Below are positions 43,909 to 52,829 of a stretch of 64,000 nucleotides of DNA, one piece after another. Where the stretch lies: contig NZ_JANIIC010000007.1 of the NCBI RefSeq assembly GCF_024519315.1, positions 174,512-238,511 on the forward strand, given 5' to 3'. The translations under genes and the position numbers were made by a program. The DNA is from Streptomyces malaysiensis subsp. samsunensis. Its GTDB lineage: Bacteria; Actinomycetota; Actinomycetes; Streptomycetales; Streptomycetaceae. The notes beneath the pieces were generated by a model. It worked only from the letters and a program-made list of their open reading frames with translations, was not told where the DNA came from and made no database searches. Position 1 is the stretch's first letter, and the number at the start of each line of letters is the position of its first letter.

Positions 43909-44649
43909 TTGTTCTACGGCGCAATGAAGCTGTCGGTGGGTGGCGCGTTGAAGCTCACCTTCCGGCCCTGGGTCGAGGGCTTGGAACATGTCCCCGCCGA
44001 GGGTCCGGCGATCCTCGCGAGCAACCACCTCTCCTTCTCCGACTCCTTCTTCCTGCCCGCGGTGCTCGACCGCAAGGTCACCTTCATCGCCAAGCAGGAG
44101 TACTTCACCACCCCCGGGCTCAAGGGGCGGCTCACGGCGGCCTTCTTCAAGGGCGTCGGACAGCTCCCGGTGGACCGCTCGGGCTCGCGCGGCGCCGGTG
44201 AGGCCGCCATCAAGGCGGGTATCGAGGTGATCAAGCGGGGTGAGCTCTTCGGCATCTACCCCGAGGGCACCCGCTCGCCCGACGGACGGCTCTACCGGGG
44301 CAAGCCGGGCGGTCTGGCGAGGGTCGCGCTCGCCACCGGTGCGCCGGTGATCCCCGTGGCGATGATCGACACCGAGAAGATCCAGCCCCCCGGCCAGGTC
44401 ATGCCGAAGCTGATGCGGCCCGGCATCCGGATCGGCAAGCCGCTGGACTTCAGCCGCTACCACGGCATGGACGGCGACCGCTTCATCCTGCGCTCGGTGA
44501 CCGACGAGGTCATGTACGAGATCATGAAGCTCTCCGGCCAGGAGTACGTGGACATCTACGCGACCGCCGCCAAGCGGCAGATCGCGGACGCGGAGGCGGC
44601 CCGGAAGCAGGCCGAGAAGGAGAAGGACAAGCACAAGTCCGGCGCCTAG
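43909..44649 (+). CDS. plsC: 1-acyl-sn-glycerol-3-phosphate acyltransferase
   Basis: A 246-residue PlsC-type acyltransferase with the catalytic NHLSFSD (NHx4D), FIAKQEYF, the substrate motif YPEGTRSPDG and VIPVAMIDT blocks. It acylates lysophosphatidic acid to phosphatidic acid at the membrane. The Lys/Glu-rich C-terminal helix (AEAARKQAEKEKDKHK) is common in actinobacterial members. The TTG start at 43909 is fixed by AGGAGG six nt upstream. The macS gene follows 27 bp later. Confidence 0.93.
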   Translation: MFYGAMKLSVGGALKLTFRPWVEGLEHVPAEGPAILASNHLSFSDSFFLPAVLDRKVTFIAKQEYFTTPGLKGRLTAAFFKGVGQLPVDRSGSRGAGEAAIKAGIEVIKRGELFGIYPEGTRSPDGRLYRGKPGGLARVALATGAPVIPVAMIDTEKIQPPGQVMPKLMRPGIRIGKPLDFSRYHGMDGDRFILRSVTDEVMYEIMKLSGQEYVDIYATAAKRQIADAEAARKQAEKEKDKHKSGA

Positions 44650-44676
44650 CCGCGCCGGCACCGGGGGTGGGGGACA

Positions 44677-45972
44677 TTGGCGGAGCGGTCCAGAGGTGAG
44701 CGCGCCGGGGGCGAGCGCGTGGTGCGGATGTCCGTCGAGCAGCCGCTGTGGCAGGCGCTGACCGCCTACCGGGTGCTCACCCTGCTCTACGCGCTCGGCC
44801 TGTGCGTCTACTCCTTCGACGACTACGACCATCCGGTCGGCGCCGTCGTCTACATGGCGGTGCTGACGCTGTGGACGGCCCTCACCTTCCGGATGGTCTC
44901 CTCGGCCGAGCGCTGCACCCGGCGGTTCCTCGTCGGCGACCTCGGCATCGCGGTGACCGGCATTCTGCTCACCCCGCTCGTGGACAACCACGACCGGATC
45001 GCCGAGGGCACACCCACCCTGCCTTCCATATGGACGATGGGCGCGGTCCTCGGCTTCGCGATCAAGGGCGGCTGGCGCTGGGGCGCTTCGGCCTCCACCG
45101 TGGTCTGCGCCGCCAATGTGATCGAACGCGGCGAATTCGCCCAGGACACCATCCATATGCTGTCGCTGGTGTGGGTGGCGAGCGTGGGCATCGGCTATGT
45201 GGTCGAGGTGGCCCGCGCCAGTGAGCGCACCCTCGCGCGGGCGCTGCGCATCGAGGCGGCGACCCGGGAGCGGGAGCGGCTGGCCCGCGACATCCACGAC
45301 AGCGTGCTCCAGGTGCTCGCCATGGTGCAGCGGCGCGGCGCCGCGATCGGCGGCGAGGCGGCCGAACTGGGCCGGATGGCGGGGGAGCAGGAGATCGCGC
45401 TGCGCACGCTGGTCTCCACCGGTCTGGTGACCCCGTCGCGCGGGGCGGACGGGGTGGACGCCGCACCCGATCCGGACGGCCTCCCGGACGCGGTGGGACC
45501 GTCGGCCGAGCCCTGCGCGCCGGGCCCCGAGCGCTCCGACGGCGGTCCCTGCGATCTGCGGGCCCTGCTGGCGCCGCACGCCGGTTCCCGGGTCACCTTC
45601 TCCGAGCCGGGCGCCCCGGTGGTCCTCCCGGCGGGCGTCGCCGGGGAGTTGGCCGCCGCCGTCGGCGCCGCCCTGGACAACGTACGGGTCCACGCCGGGC
45701 AGGACGCGCACGCCTGGATCCTGCTGGAGGACGAGCCGGACGCGGTGATGGTGACCGTACGGGACGACGGCCCCGGCATCCCCGAGGGGCGGCTGGCGGA
45801 CGCGGAGGCGGAGGGCCGCCTGGGGGTGGCCCTGTCGATCCGGGGGCGGCTGCGCGACCTCGGCGGCACCGCCGCGTGGATCTCGGCGCCGGGGCAGGGC
45901 ACCGAGGTGGAGCTGACGGTCCCCAAGGCGTCGGCGAGGAAGGCGAAGGCGAAGGGGGAAGCGGCACGATGA
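44677..45972 (+). CDS. macS: MacS-type sensor histidine kinase
   Basis: About 431 residues. Five to six membrane helices occupy residues ~25-180 (LTAYRVLTLLYALGLCVY, VVYMAVLTLWTALTF and others). A HisKA_3 domain follows with His207 in LARDIHDSVLQVLAMVQRRG. The HATPase_c domain has NVRVHAGQDAH and DDGPGIPEG. The order plsC-histidine kinase-LuxR regulator next to glkA and pfkA matches the MacRS system of S. coelicolor, which affects actinorhodin and development. The start is uncertain: TTG 44677 is used, with GTG codons near 44719-44722 as alternatives. Its 3' end is part of a 26-bp tandem duplication. Confidence 0.85.
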   Translation: MAERSRGERAGGERVVRMSVEQPLWQALTAYRVLTLLYALGLCVYSFDDYDHPVGAVVYMAVLTLWTALTFRMVSSAERCTRRFLVGDLGIAVTGILLTPLVDNHDRIAEGTPTLPSIWTMGAVLGFAIKGGWRWGASASTVVCAANVIERGEFAQDTIHMLSLVWVASVGIGYVVEVARASERTLARALRIEAATRERERLARDIHDSVLQVLAMVQRRGAAIGGEAAELGRMAGEQEIALRTLVSTGLVTPSRGADGVDAAPDPDGLPDAVGPSAEPCAPGPERSDGGPCDLRALLAPHAGSRVTFSEPGAPVVLPAGVAGELAAAVGAALDNVRVHAGQDAHAWILLEDEPDAVMVTVRDDGPGIPEGRLADAEAEGRLGVALSIRGRLRDLGGTAAWISAPGQGTEVELTVPKASARKAKAKGEAAR

Positions 45973-45998
45973 AGGCGAAGGGGGGAGCGGCACGATGA
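45946..45998 (+). repeat. 26-bp tandem duplication at the macS-macR junction
   Basis: AAGGCGAAGGGGGAAGCGG at 45946 and AAGGCGAAGGGGGGAGCGG at 45972 start two copies of a 27-nt word repeated at 26-bp period with a single A/G difference. Each copy ends in GCACGATGA, so the ribosome site and the ATGA stop/start overlap are both duplicated. Confidence 0.9.
45969..45998 (+). CDS. Nine-codon mini-ORF between macS and macR
   Basis: ATG AAG GCG AAG GGG GGA GCG GCA CGA TGA encodes MKAKGGAAR. Its ATG overlaps the macS stop (ATGA) and its stop overlaps the macR ATG (ATGA). AAGGGGGAAGCG lies upstream as a ribosome site. It is a frame-shifted copy of the macS C-terminus (KAKGEAAR) made by the 26-bp duplication, since 26 is not a multiple of 3. 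Its likely effect is to relay or dampen translational coupling to macR; the peptide itself need not have a role. Confidence 0.5.
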   Translation: MKAKGGAAR

Positions 45999-46675
45999 CC
46001 ACTCAGCACGACGGCCGCCCGGTGACGGTGATGGTGGTCGACGACCATCCGATGTGGCGTGACGCGGTGGCCCGGGACCTGGCCGAGGCCGGGTTCGACG
46101 TGGTGGCCACGGCCGGGGACGGACCGCAGGCGGTCCGCCGGGCCAAGGCCGCCGGGCCCGATGTCCTGGTGCTCGACCTCAACCTGCCCGGGCTGGCGGG
46201 GGTCGAGGTGTGCAAGGAGGTCCTGGCCGACCGCCCCGAGCTGCGGGTGCTGGTGCTCTCCGCGAGCGGTGAGCACGCGGACGTCCTGGAGGCGGTCAAG
46301 TCCGGGGCCACCGGCTATCTGCTGAAGTCGGCCAGCACCGAGGAACTCCTGGACGCGGTGCGCCGCACGGCGGCCGGCGACCCGGTGTTCACCCCCGGCC
46401 TCGCGGGCCTGGTGCTCGGCGAGTACCGGCGGCTCGCGGGCGAGCCCACCCCCACCGCAGCCGACCAGCCTGCCGCCCCGCAGCTCACGGAGCGTGAGAC
46501 GGAGGTGCTGCGGCTGGTGGCCAAGGGCCTTTCGTACAAGCAGATCGCCGAGCGGCTGGTCATCTCGCACCGCACGGTGCAGAACCACGTCCAGAACACC
46601 CTCGGCAAGCTCCAGCTGCACAACAGGGTGGAGCTGGTCCGCTATGCGATCGAGCGCGGCCTGGACGACGCCTGA
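45995..46675 (+). CDS. macR: MacR-type LuxR-family response regulator
   Basis: A 226-residue regulator. The receiver has DDHPMWRDAV, phospho-acceptor Asp61 in VLVLDLNLPG and the conserved Lys in GYLLKSASTEEL. The LuxR helix-turn-helix spans about residues 160-215 (LTERETEVLRLVAKGLSYKQIAERLVISHRTVQNHV). It is the partner of the preceding kinase and has its own GGGGGGAGCGG ribosome site inside the duplicated segment. Confidence 0.9.
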   Translation: MTTQHDGRPVTVMVVDDHPMWRDAVARDLAEAGFDVVATAGDGPQAVRRAKAAGPDVLVLDLNLPGLAGVEVCKEVLADRPELRVLVLSASGEHADVLEAVKSGATGYLLKSASTEELLDAVRRTAAGDPVFTPGLAGLVLGEYRRLAGEPTPTAADQPAAPQLTERETEVLRLVAKGLSYKQIAERLVISHRTVQNHVQNTLGKLQLHNRVELVRYAIERGLDDA

Positions 46676-46778
46676 CGCCGTCCGGCCGAGGCCGGTGACG
46701 CCCAGTCACCCCTCGTACGGGTGAAGTTCAAAACCAACTCCCTTGGTGCGCACGGGAATCGAGTGACGCCCCATCCCG

Positions 46779-46802
46779 TGTGACCTGGATCACCGTTAGC
46801 GT
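46779..46802 (+). promoter_or_regulatory. Crp-like site and -10 upstream of pfkA
   Basis: TGTGA-CCTGGA-TCACC (46779-46794) matches the TGTGA-N6-TCACA Crp consensus in nine of ten arm positions. TAGCGT (46797-46802) follows as a likely -10, so a bound regulator would overlap the promoter. pfkA begins about 55 nt downstream. The regulator is inferred, not shown. Confidence 0.5.
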
Positions 46803-46855
46803 GGCTTTCCGTACCGGGCCCAATCACGGGATTCCACGGGAGAAGGGAAGAAACG

Positions 46856-47884
46856 ATGCGGGTCGGAGTGCTGACCGGCGGCGGTGACTGCCCCGGGCTC
46901 AACGCGGTCATCCGCGCCGTCGTGCGCAAGGGCGTACAGGAATACGGCTATGACTTCATCGGCTTCCGAGACGGCTGGCGAGGCCCTCTCGAGAACGACA
47001 CCGTTCCCCTCGACATCCGCGCGGTGCGCGGCATCCTGCCGCGCGGCGGCACCATTCTCGGTTCCTCCCGCACCAACCCCCTCAAAAGTGAGGACGGCAT
47101 CCGCAGGGTCAAGGAGACCCTGGTCAAGGAGGAGGTCGACGCGCTGATCGCGATCGGCGGCGAGGACACCCTCGGCGTCGCCGCCCGGCTCTCCGGCGAC
47201 TACGGAATCCGCTGCGTCGGCGTCCCCAAGACCATCGACAACGACCTCTCCGCCACCGACTACACCTTCGGCTTCGACACCGCCGTCAACATCGCCACCG
47301 AGGCCATCGACCGGCTCCACACCACCGCCGAATCCCATATGCGCGTCCTCGTGGTGGAGGTGATGGGCCGTCACGCCGGATGGATCGCCCTGCACTCGGG
47401 GCTCGCCGGCGGGGCCAACGTCATCCTCATCCCCGAGCAGCGCTTCGACGTCGACCAGATCTGTGCCTGGGTCGAATCCCGCTTCAAGATCCGCTACGCC
47501 CCGATCGTCGTCGTCGCCGAGGGCGCCATGCCCAAGGACGGCGACGCGGTCCTGAAGGACGACACCCTGGACTCCTTCGGCCATGTCCGGCTCTCCGGGG
47601 TCGGCGAGTGGCTGGCCAAGCAGATCGAGAAGCGCACCGGTAAGGAGGCCCGCACCACCGTCCTCGGCCATGTCCAGCGCGGGGGCACGCCCAGCGCCTT
47701 CGACCGCTGGCTCGCCACCCGCTTCGGGCTGCACGCCATCGACGCGGTGCGGGACGAGGACTTCGGGAAGATGGTCGCGCTGCGCGGCACCGACATCGTC
47801 CGGGTTCCGCTCGCCGAGGCGACCGCACGGCTCAAGACGGTCGATCCCTCGCTCTACGCCGAGGCCGAGGTCTTCTTCGGCTGA
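46856..47884 (+). CDS. pfkA: 6-phosphofructokinase with PPi-type active-site residues
   Basis: A 342-residue PFK of the actinobacterial group. It has LTGGGDCPGLNAVIR, catalytic PKTIDNDLSATDYTFGFDTA, VEVMGRHAGWIAL and the sugar-phosphate residues of LGHVQRGGTPSAFDR. At the phosphoryl-donor site it reads GGEDTL with Asp104, and PKTIDND with Lys125. E. coli-type ATP enzymes have Gly at both places; Asp plus Lys is the combination associated with pyrophosphate-dependent enzymes such as that of Amycolatopsis methanolica. PPi use is therefore a real possibility. The gene is monocistronic, with a Crp-like site upstream and a strong terminator. Confidence 0.9.
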   Translation: MRVGVLTGGGDCPGLNAVIRAVVRKGVQEYGYDFIGFRDGWRGPLENDTVPLDIRAVRGILPRGGTILGSSRTNPLKSEDGIRRVKETLVKEEVDALIAIGGEDTLGVAARLSGDYGIRCVGVPKTIDNDLSATDYTFGFDTAVNIATEAIDRLHTTAESHMRVLVVEVMGRHAGWIALHSGLAGGANVILIPEQRFDVDQICAWVESRFKIRYAPIVVVAEGAMPKDGDAVLKDDTLDSFGHVRLSGVGEWLAKQIEKRTGKEARTTVLGHVQRGGTPSAFDRWLATRFGLHAIDAVRDEDFGKMVALRGTDIVRVPLAEATARLKTVDPSLYAEAEVFFG

Positions 47885-47905
47885 GGCCGTCTGGGTGCAG
47901 TACGG

Positions 47906-47942
47906 CGATGGGCCGGGTGCGTACCCCGCACCCGGCCCATCG
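47906..47942 (+). terminator. Terminator after pfkA
   Basis: A perfect 16-bp stem (CGATGGGCCGGGTGCG at 47906-47921, complement 47927-47942) with a 5-nt loop TACCC, 22 bp after the stop. Confidence 0.85.
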
Positions 47943-48055
47943 TCACGCCGCCCGCCGGGCGGGCTCCTCGGGGCCGTTCGGGCCCACCGCGCCCCGCAGC
48001 GCGGCGCCCACCGCCGGGCCCTTGGCACCGGCCGCACTCCGGGCCGGTGCGCCCC

Positions 48056-50077
48056 TCAGACCAGCACGGCCGCCAGCAGCTCCGCCACCAGCGCCGCACC
48101 GTCCCGTGACAGCACCGACTCCGGGTGGAACTGCACCCCGGCGAAACCCGGTCCGCGCAGCGCGTGCACATCGCCGGTCACCGGGTCCCGGCTCAGCTCC
48201 ACGCGGTGCGTCGCCAGCTCCGCCTCCGCCGCCTCGTCACAGCGCGCCGTGAAGGTGTTGTAGAAGCCGACGGTCTCCTCGCGCCCGAAGAAGTCGATCC
48301 GCTCCTGCGCGCCCTGGAACGGCACGTCCTTGCGTACGACCTCCAGCCCCAGCTCGGCCGCGATCAGCTCGTTCCCCAGGCACACGCCCAGCAGCCCGTG
48401 CCGGTGCCCGGCCACCAGCTCGGCGGTCAGCGCCCGCAGGAACCGCATCTTCGGGTCGGCCGTGTCGCCCGGGTCGCCGGGGCCCGGGCCGAGCACCACG
48501 GGCCCCTGATGCGCCGGCGCGGCCTCCCGCACCCCCGGCTCGTCGTACCGCCGCACGGTCACGGTCAGCCCCGAGGTGCGCAGCAGATGCGCCAGCATCG
48601 CGGTGAAGGTGTCCTCGGCGTCGATCACCAGGGCGTGCCCGGACAGCCCGCCGGCCACGGGCCCATCCGCCGACCCCCGCCCTCGCCGCGGCGGCTCCTG
48701 CATCCGCAGCCAGAACGGCGCGAGGTCCGCCCGCCGCGCGTCCAGCGCCGCCCGCACCCGCGGATCGTCCGCGAGCCGCGGCCGCGGGCCCTCCGCCCCG
48801 GACCGTACGGGCGCGGGCCGCACGCCCAGCGCGGTCAGCACCCCGGCCGCCTTCGCATGGGTCTCGGCCACTTCGCCGCGCGGGTCCGAGTGGCGCACGA
48901 GCGTCGCGCCGACCGCCACCTTCAGCGATCCCCCGGCGTCGATGTCGGCGGTCCGGATCAGGATCGGCGAGTCCAGGGTCTGCGCACCGCCGCCGTCCCG
49001 TCCGATCAGCGCGAGCGCCCCGGCGTAGTAGCCGCGGCCGGCCCCGTCCGGTCCGATGGGCTCGTAGCGCTCGATCACCCGGCAGGCGTTCTGCACCGGC
49101 GAACCGGTGACCGTCGCGGCGAACATCGTCTCGCGGAGCACCTCCCGGACATCGAGCGAGGAGCGGCCGCGCAACTCGTACTCGGTGTGCGCGAGATGCG
49201 CCATCTCCTTCAGCCGGGGCCCGATCACCGTCCCGCCCATGTCGCCGACGGTGCACATCATCTTCAGCTCCTCGTCCACGACCATGGACAGCTCCTCCAC
49301 CTCCTTGCGGTCGTGCAGGAACTCCAGCAGCCCCTCCGCGCTCGGCCCGCCCTCGGGGTAGCGGTACGTCCCGCTGATCGGGTTCATCACGACCGTGCCC
49401 GCCCCTCGCCCGCCACCACCCTCGAACGAGGGCGCTTCGCGCTCGCCCCTCCCTCCCGTCATCCGTACATGCACCTCCGGGCTGGCGCCCACCAGCGTCC
49501 GCCCGTCCGCCAGCCGCACCACATACGTCCAGTAGGCGCCCCGCTCACCGGCCAGCAGCCGCCGGAAGAGCGCGAGCGCGTCGCTTCTGCCGAACCCCGG
49601 GATCTCGCCCCGGAACGTCCGCCGGATGACGAAGTTGGCGCCCTCGCCGGTGCCGATCTCGTCCTCGATGACCCGGCTCACGATGTCGGCGTACGCGTCG
49701 TCGGGCACGTCGAACGCCCCGCCCTCGACCCGCACCGGATGCGCGGGCAGCGCCGCCAGCGCCTCGGCGAGCGGCAGCTCGTGGGTCTCGCGCGGGCGCA
49801 GCACGGCCAGCGGCGTGCCGTCGTCGCGCACCTCGAACCCCCGCTCGCGGATCTGCCGGAACGGCACCAGCGCGAGGGCGTCCGCGACCGGCGCGCCGTC
49901 CTCCGGCGCCCCGGTGGGCAGCGGGATGTCGGCCAGCCGCGCCACCTCGCCGACCGGGCCGAGCAGCACCTCGACGGTGTCGGGCGCCCGGCCGGGGGTG
50001 CGGCGGTGCAGCAGGGCGAAGGGCGGCGCGTCGTCGGAGAGCAGCCGTGCGACGACGGCCTCAGCGTTGTTCTGCAT
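48056..50077 (-). CDS. Fused anthranilate synthase (TrpE-TrpG)
   Basis: A 673-residue fusion. Residues 1-445 are the chorismate-binding component I, with NPISGTYRYPEGG, the DRKEVEELSMVVDEELKMM core, SSLDVREVLRETMFAATVTGSPVQNACRVIE and GYYAGALALIGRDG. A linker leads to a C-terminal class I glutamine amidotransferase, with nucleophile Cys in LLGVCLGNELIAAELG and His-x-Glu in GVQFHPESVLS. The amidotransferase loop reads GNE where GHQ is usual. The enzyme makes anthranilate from chorismate and Gln. Upstream is a Trp-codon leader with a terminator. Similar fusions include phenazine PhzE, but the Trp attenuator argues for tryptophan or anthranilate supply. Confidence 0.9.
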   Translation of the reverse strand: MQNNAEAVVARLLSDDAPPFALLHRRTPGRAPDTVEVLLGPVGEVARLADIPLPTGAPEDGAPVADALALVPFRQIRERGFEVRDDGTPLAVLRPRETHELPLAEALAALPAHPVRVEGGAFDVPDDAYADIVSRVIEDEIGTGEGANFVIRRTFRGEIPGFGRSDALALFRRLLAGERGAYWTYVVRLADGRTLVGASPEVHVRMTGGRGEREAPSFEGGGGRGAGTVVMNPISGTYRYPEGGPSAEGLLEFLHDRKEVEELSMVVDEELKMMCTVGDMGGTVIGPRLKEMAHLAHTEYELRGRSSLDVREVLRETMFAATVTGSPVQNACRVIERYEPIGPDGAGRGYYAGALALIGRDGGGAQTLDSPILIRTADIDAGGSLKVAVGATLVRHSDPRGEVAETHAKAAGVLTALGVRPAPVRSGAEGPRPRLADDPRVRAALDARRADLAPFWLRMQEPPRRGRGSADGPVAGGLSGHALVIDAEDTFTAMLAHLLRTSGLTVTVRRYDEPGVREAAPAHQGPVVLGPGPGDPGDTADPKMRFLRALTAELVAGHRHGLLGVCLGNELIAAELGLEVVRKDVPFQGAQERIDFFGREETVGFYNTFTARCDEAAEAELATHRVELSRDPVTGDVHALRGPGFAGVQFHPESVLSRDGAALVAELLAAVLV

Positions 50078-50121
50078 GGCGGGTGGTTCCTTCCGGAATG
50101 AGGAACGACCCGCGGAAACGC

Positions 50122-50148
50122 CGAAGGCCGCCCCTCGGGCGGCCTTCG
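50122..50148 (-). terminator. Attenuator hairpin of the Trp leader
   Basis: An 11-bp perfect stem (CGAAGGCCGCC arms, 50122-50132 and 50138-50148) with a 5-nt loop, followed on the minus strand by GCGTTTCC. It lies between the WWW leader peptide and the fused anthranilate synthase gene, where an attenuator terminator is expected. Confidence 0.8.
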
Positions 50149-50170
50149 CGAGATCTTGGGAGTGCGCGAT

Positions 50171-50227
50171 TCAGCGGGCCGCCGGATGAGCGGTCCACCA
50201 CCAGGTCATGGTCAGTCGCGCGAACAT
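50171..50227 (-). CDS. trpL: Tryptophan leader peptide (18 aa, three consecutive Trp)
   Basis: Eighteen codons encoding MFARLTMTWWWTAHPAAR, with three TGG codons in a row at positions 9-11. The downstream hairpin and the anthranilate synthase gene complete a classic ribosome-mediated attenuator: stalling at Trp codons when tRNA-Trp is uncharged would prevent the terminator. TAGAGT (50240-50235) lies 7 nt before the ATG, so the leader peptide is probably read from a leaderless start. A trpE attenuator with three Trp codons has been described in Streptomyces venezuelae. Confidence 0.9.
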   Translation of the reverse strand: MFARLTMTWWWTAHPAAR

Positions 50228-50335
50228 GCGGTGGACTCTACCTCAGCGGCGGGGCATGAGGTGGAGCCCGGAGTTCTCGAAGGTGATGGGAAGGCCGGTG
50301 TCTCATCTTCTGGGCGGCGGACTGGACGGCGGTAA

Positions 50336-51706
<1,371 letters not shown>

Positions 51707-51746
51707 GCATCGTCCGGGGTCGGTGGAGATCACAAAGACGCAGGTG

Positions 51747-51773
51747 GGGCGCGGATCACATGGATCCGCGCCC
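51747..51773 (+). terminator. Terminator after DAHP synthase
   Basis: GGGCGCGGATC (51747-51757) pairs with GATCCGCGCCC (51763-51773) around ACATG, 40 bp after the stop. Confidence 0.75.
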
Positions 51774-51806
51774 GCTGTGCGTTGTGGGGGCCCGATGCGG
51801 CAGGTA

Positions 51807-51821
51807 AGGTAAGGGTTACCT
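51807..51821 (+). promoter_or_regulatory. Iron box (IdeR/DmdR-type) upstream of bfd
   Basis: AGGTAA-GGG-TTACCT is a perfect 6-bp inverted repeat with the arm length and spacing of the actinobacterial iron box core (AGGTTA-GGC-TAACCT). A partial AGGTAAGG precedes it. It lies 48 nt before the bfd start, so bfd is likely repressed by Fe-bound DmdR/IdeR and induced on iron limitation. Confidence 0.7.
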
Positions 51822-51869
51822 CACTGATCAACGCTGTCGCCATCCGCCATCGTCACCGCTGGAGAGCCC

Positions 51870-52136
51870 GTGTACGTCTGCTCATGCTTCGGCATCACCG
51901 AGCGGCAGGTGCGTGAGCACGCGGAGACGGGCGCGTGCACCCCGCGCCAGATCGCCGGTGCCTGCAAGGCGGGCACGGACTGCGGATCGTGCGTGCGGAA
52001 GATCCAGGCATTGCTGGGCCGCGGTGCCTGCCCCCGGCGCGAGGCGCTGGACCCGGTGGTCCTGACGACGGCCGCGACAACGGCGGCTATCGCAGCCGCT
52101 GCCGCCCCGGCACAGGCGGCGGCCGAAGCGGCCTGA
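51870..52136 (+). CDS. bfd: Bacterioferritin-associated ferredoxin
   Basis: 88 residues. The BFD-like [2Fe-2S] domain has four Cys ligands at 4, 6, 38 and 41 (VCSCFGIT and TDCGSCVRK), the exact CxC...CxxC spacing of Bfd. It donates electrons to bacterioferritin to release stored iron. A C-terminal Ala/Thr-rich tail of ~30 residues is non-conserved. The start is GTG. It converges with bfr, its presumed partner, and carries an iron box upstream. Confidence 0.93.
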   Translation: MYVCSCFGITERQVREHAETGACTPRQIAGACKAGTDCGSCVRKIQALLGRGACPRREALDPVVLTTAATTAAIAAAAAPAQAAAEAA

Positions 52137-52164
52137 CCGGCGGATCGGTGCTGCCGCCGCGGGC

Positions 52165-52680
52165 TCAGTGGCCCTTTCCGCTCCCGGAGTAGTTGTCGCC
52201 GTTGTCGCTGGGCTGCTCGATCTGCTGGGCGATGTAGAGCGGCTCGCCCAGCTTCTCGACCAGTTCGAGCTGGGTGTCGAGATAGTCGATGTGGAGTTCC
52301 TCGTCGGCGAGGATGTACTCGAAGACATTCGCCGAGGTGATGTCCCCCTTGGACCGCATCAGCTCGATGCCGCGCCGGAGGCGGTCGATCGCCTCGATCT
52401 CCACCTGCCGGTCGGCCTGGAACATCTCGGTCACCGTCTGACCCACCCGCACATGGAAGAGCCGCTGGTAATTGGGCAGCCCATCCAGGAGAAGGATCCG
52501 GTCGGTGAGCATCTCCGCATGCTTCATCTCATCGAAAGACTCCGACCGGGTGTATTTGGCAAGCCGAGTCCAGCCAAAGTGATCCTGCATCTTTGAGTGC
52601 AGAAAGTACTGATTGATCGCGGTCAGCTCGCCGGTCAGCTGCTCGTTGAGGAACTCGAGGACCTCGGGGTCACCCTGCAT
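52165..52680 (-). CDS. bfr: Bacterioferritin
   Basis: A 171-residue bacterioferritin. The ferroxidase ligands are Glu18, Glu51, His54 and, later, Glu and His of DEELHIDY; haem ligand Met52 lies in FDEMKHAEM. It stores iron as a mineral core in a 24-mer. The ATG at 52680 follows GAAGGAG, placing conserved residues at standard numbers; the ATG at 52698 is upstream of that site. The His/Gly/Ser tail SGSGKGH is short. No clear iron box is visible upstream. Confidence 0.95.
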   Translation of the reverse strand: MQGDPEVLEFLNEQLTGELTAINQYFLHSKMQDHFGWTRLAKYTRSESFDEMKHAEMLTDRILLLDGLPNYQRLFHVRVGQTVTEMFQADRQVEIEAIDRLRRGIELMRSKGDITSANVFEYILADEELHIDYLDTQLELVEKLGEPLYIAQQIEQPSDNGDNYSGSGKGH

Positions 52681-52829
52681 CGGAGGGGCTCCTTCCAATC
52701 CGATCGGGAACGGCAGGTTCCGCGCATCGTCGCATCGCGCCTGTTGGGGCGTCCAGTAAGTGCACGCTTAGTACGAGTTGTGCCTGTCCCTGATGCCCTG
52801 GTCACGACCACCCCTGGTGGTCTGAGACC

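Noticed and set aside
42982..46002. 1006-codon minus-strand frame over plsC and macS
   Set aside because: Only the 43797-42982 part is a real hydrolase; the upstream part is antisense to plsC and macS and lacks any domain.
48125..50101. 658-codon plus-strand frame opposite anthranilate synthase
   Set aside because: Arg/Gln/Pro-rich with no domain, exactly antisense to a conserved enzyme.
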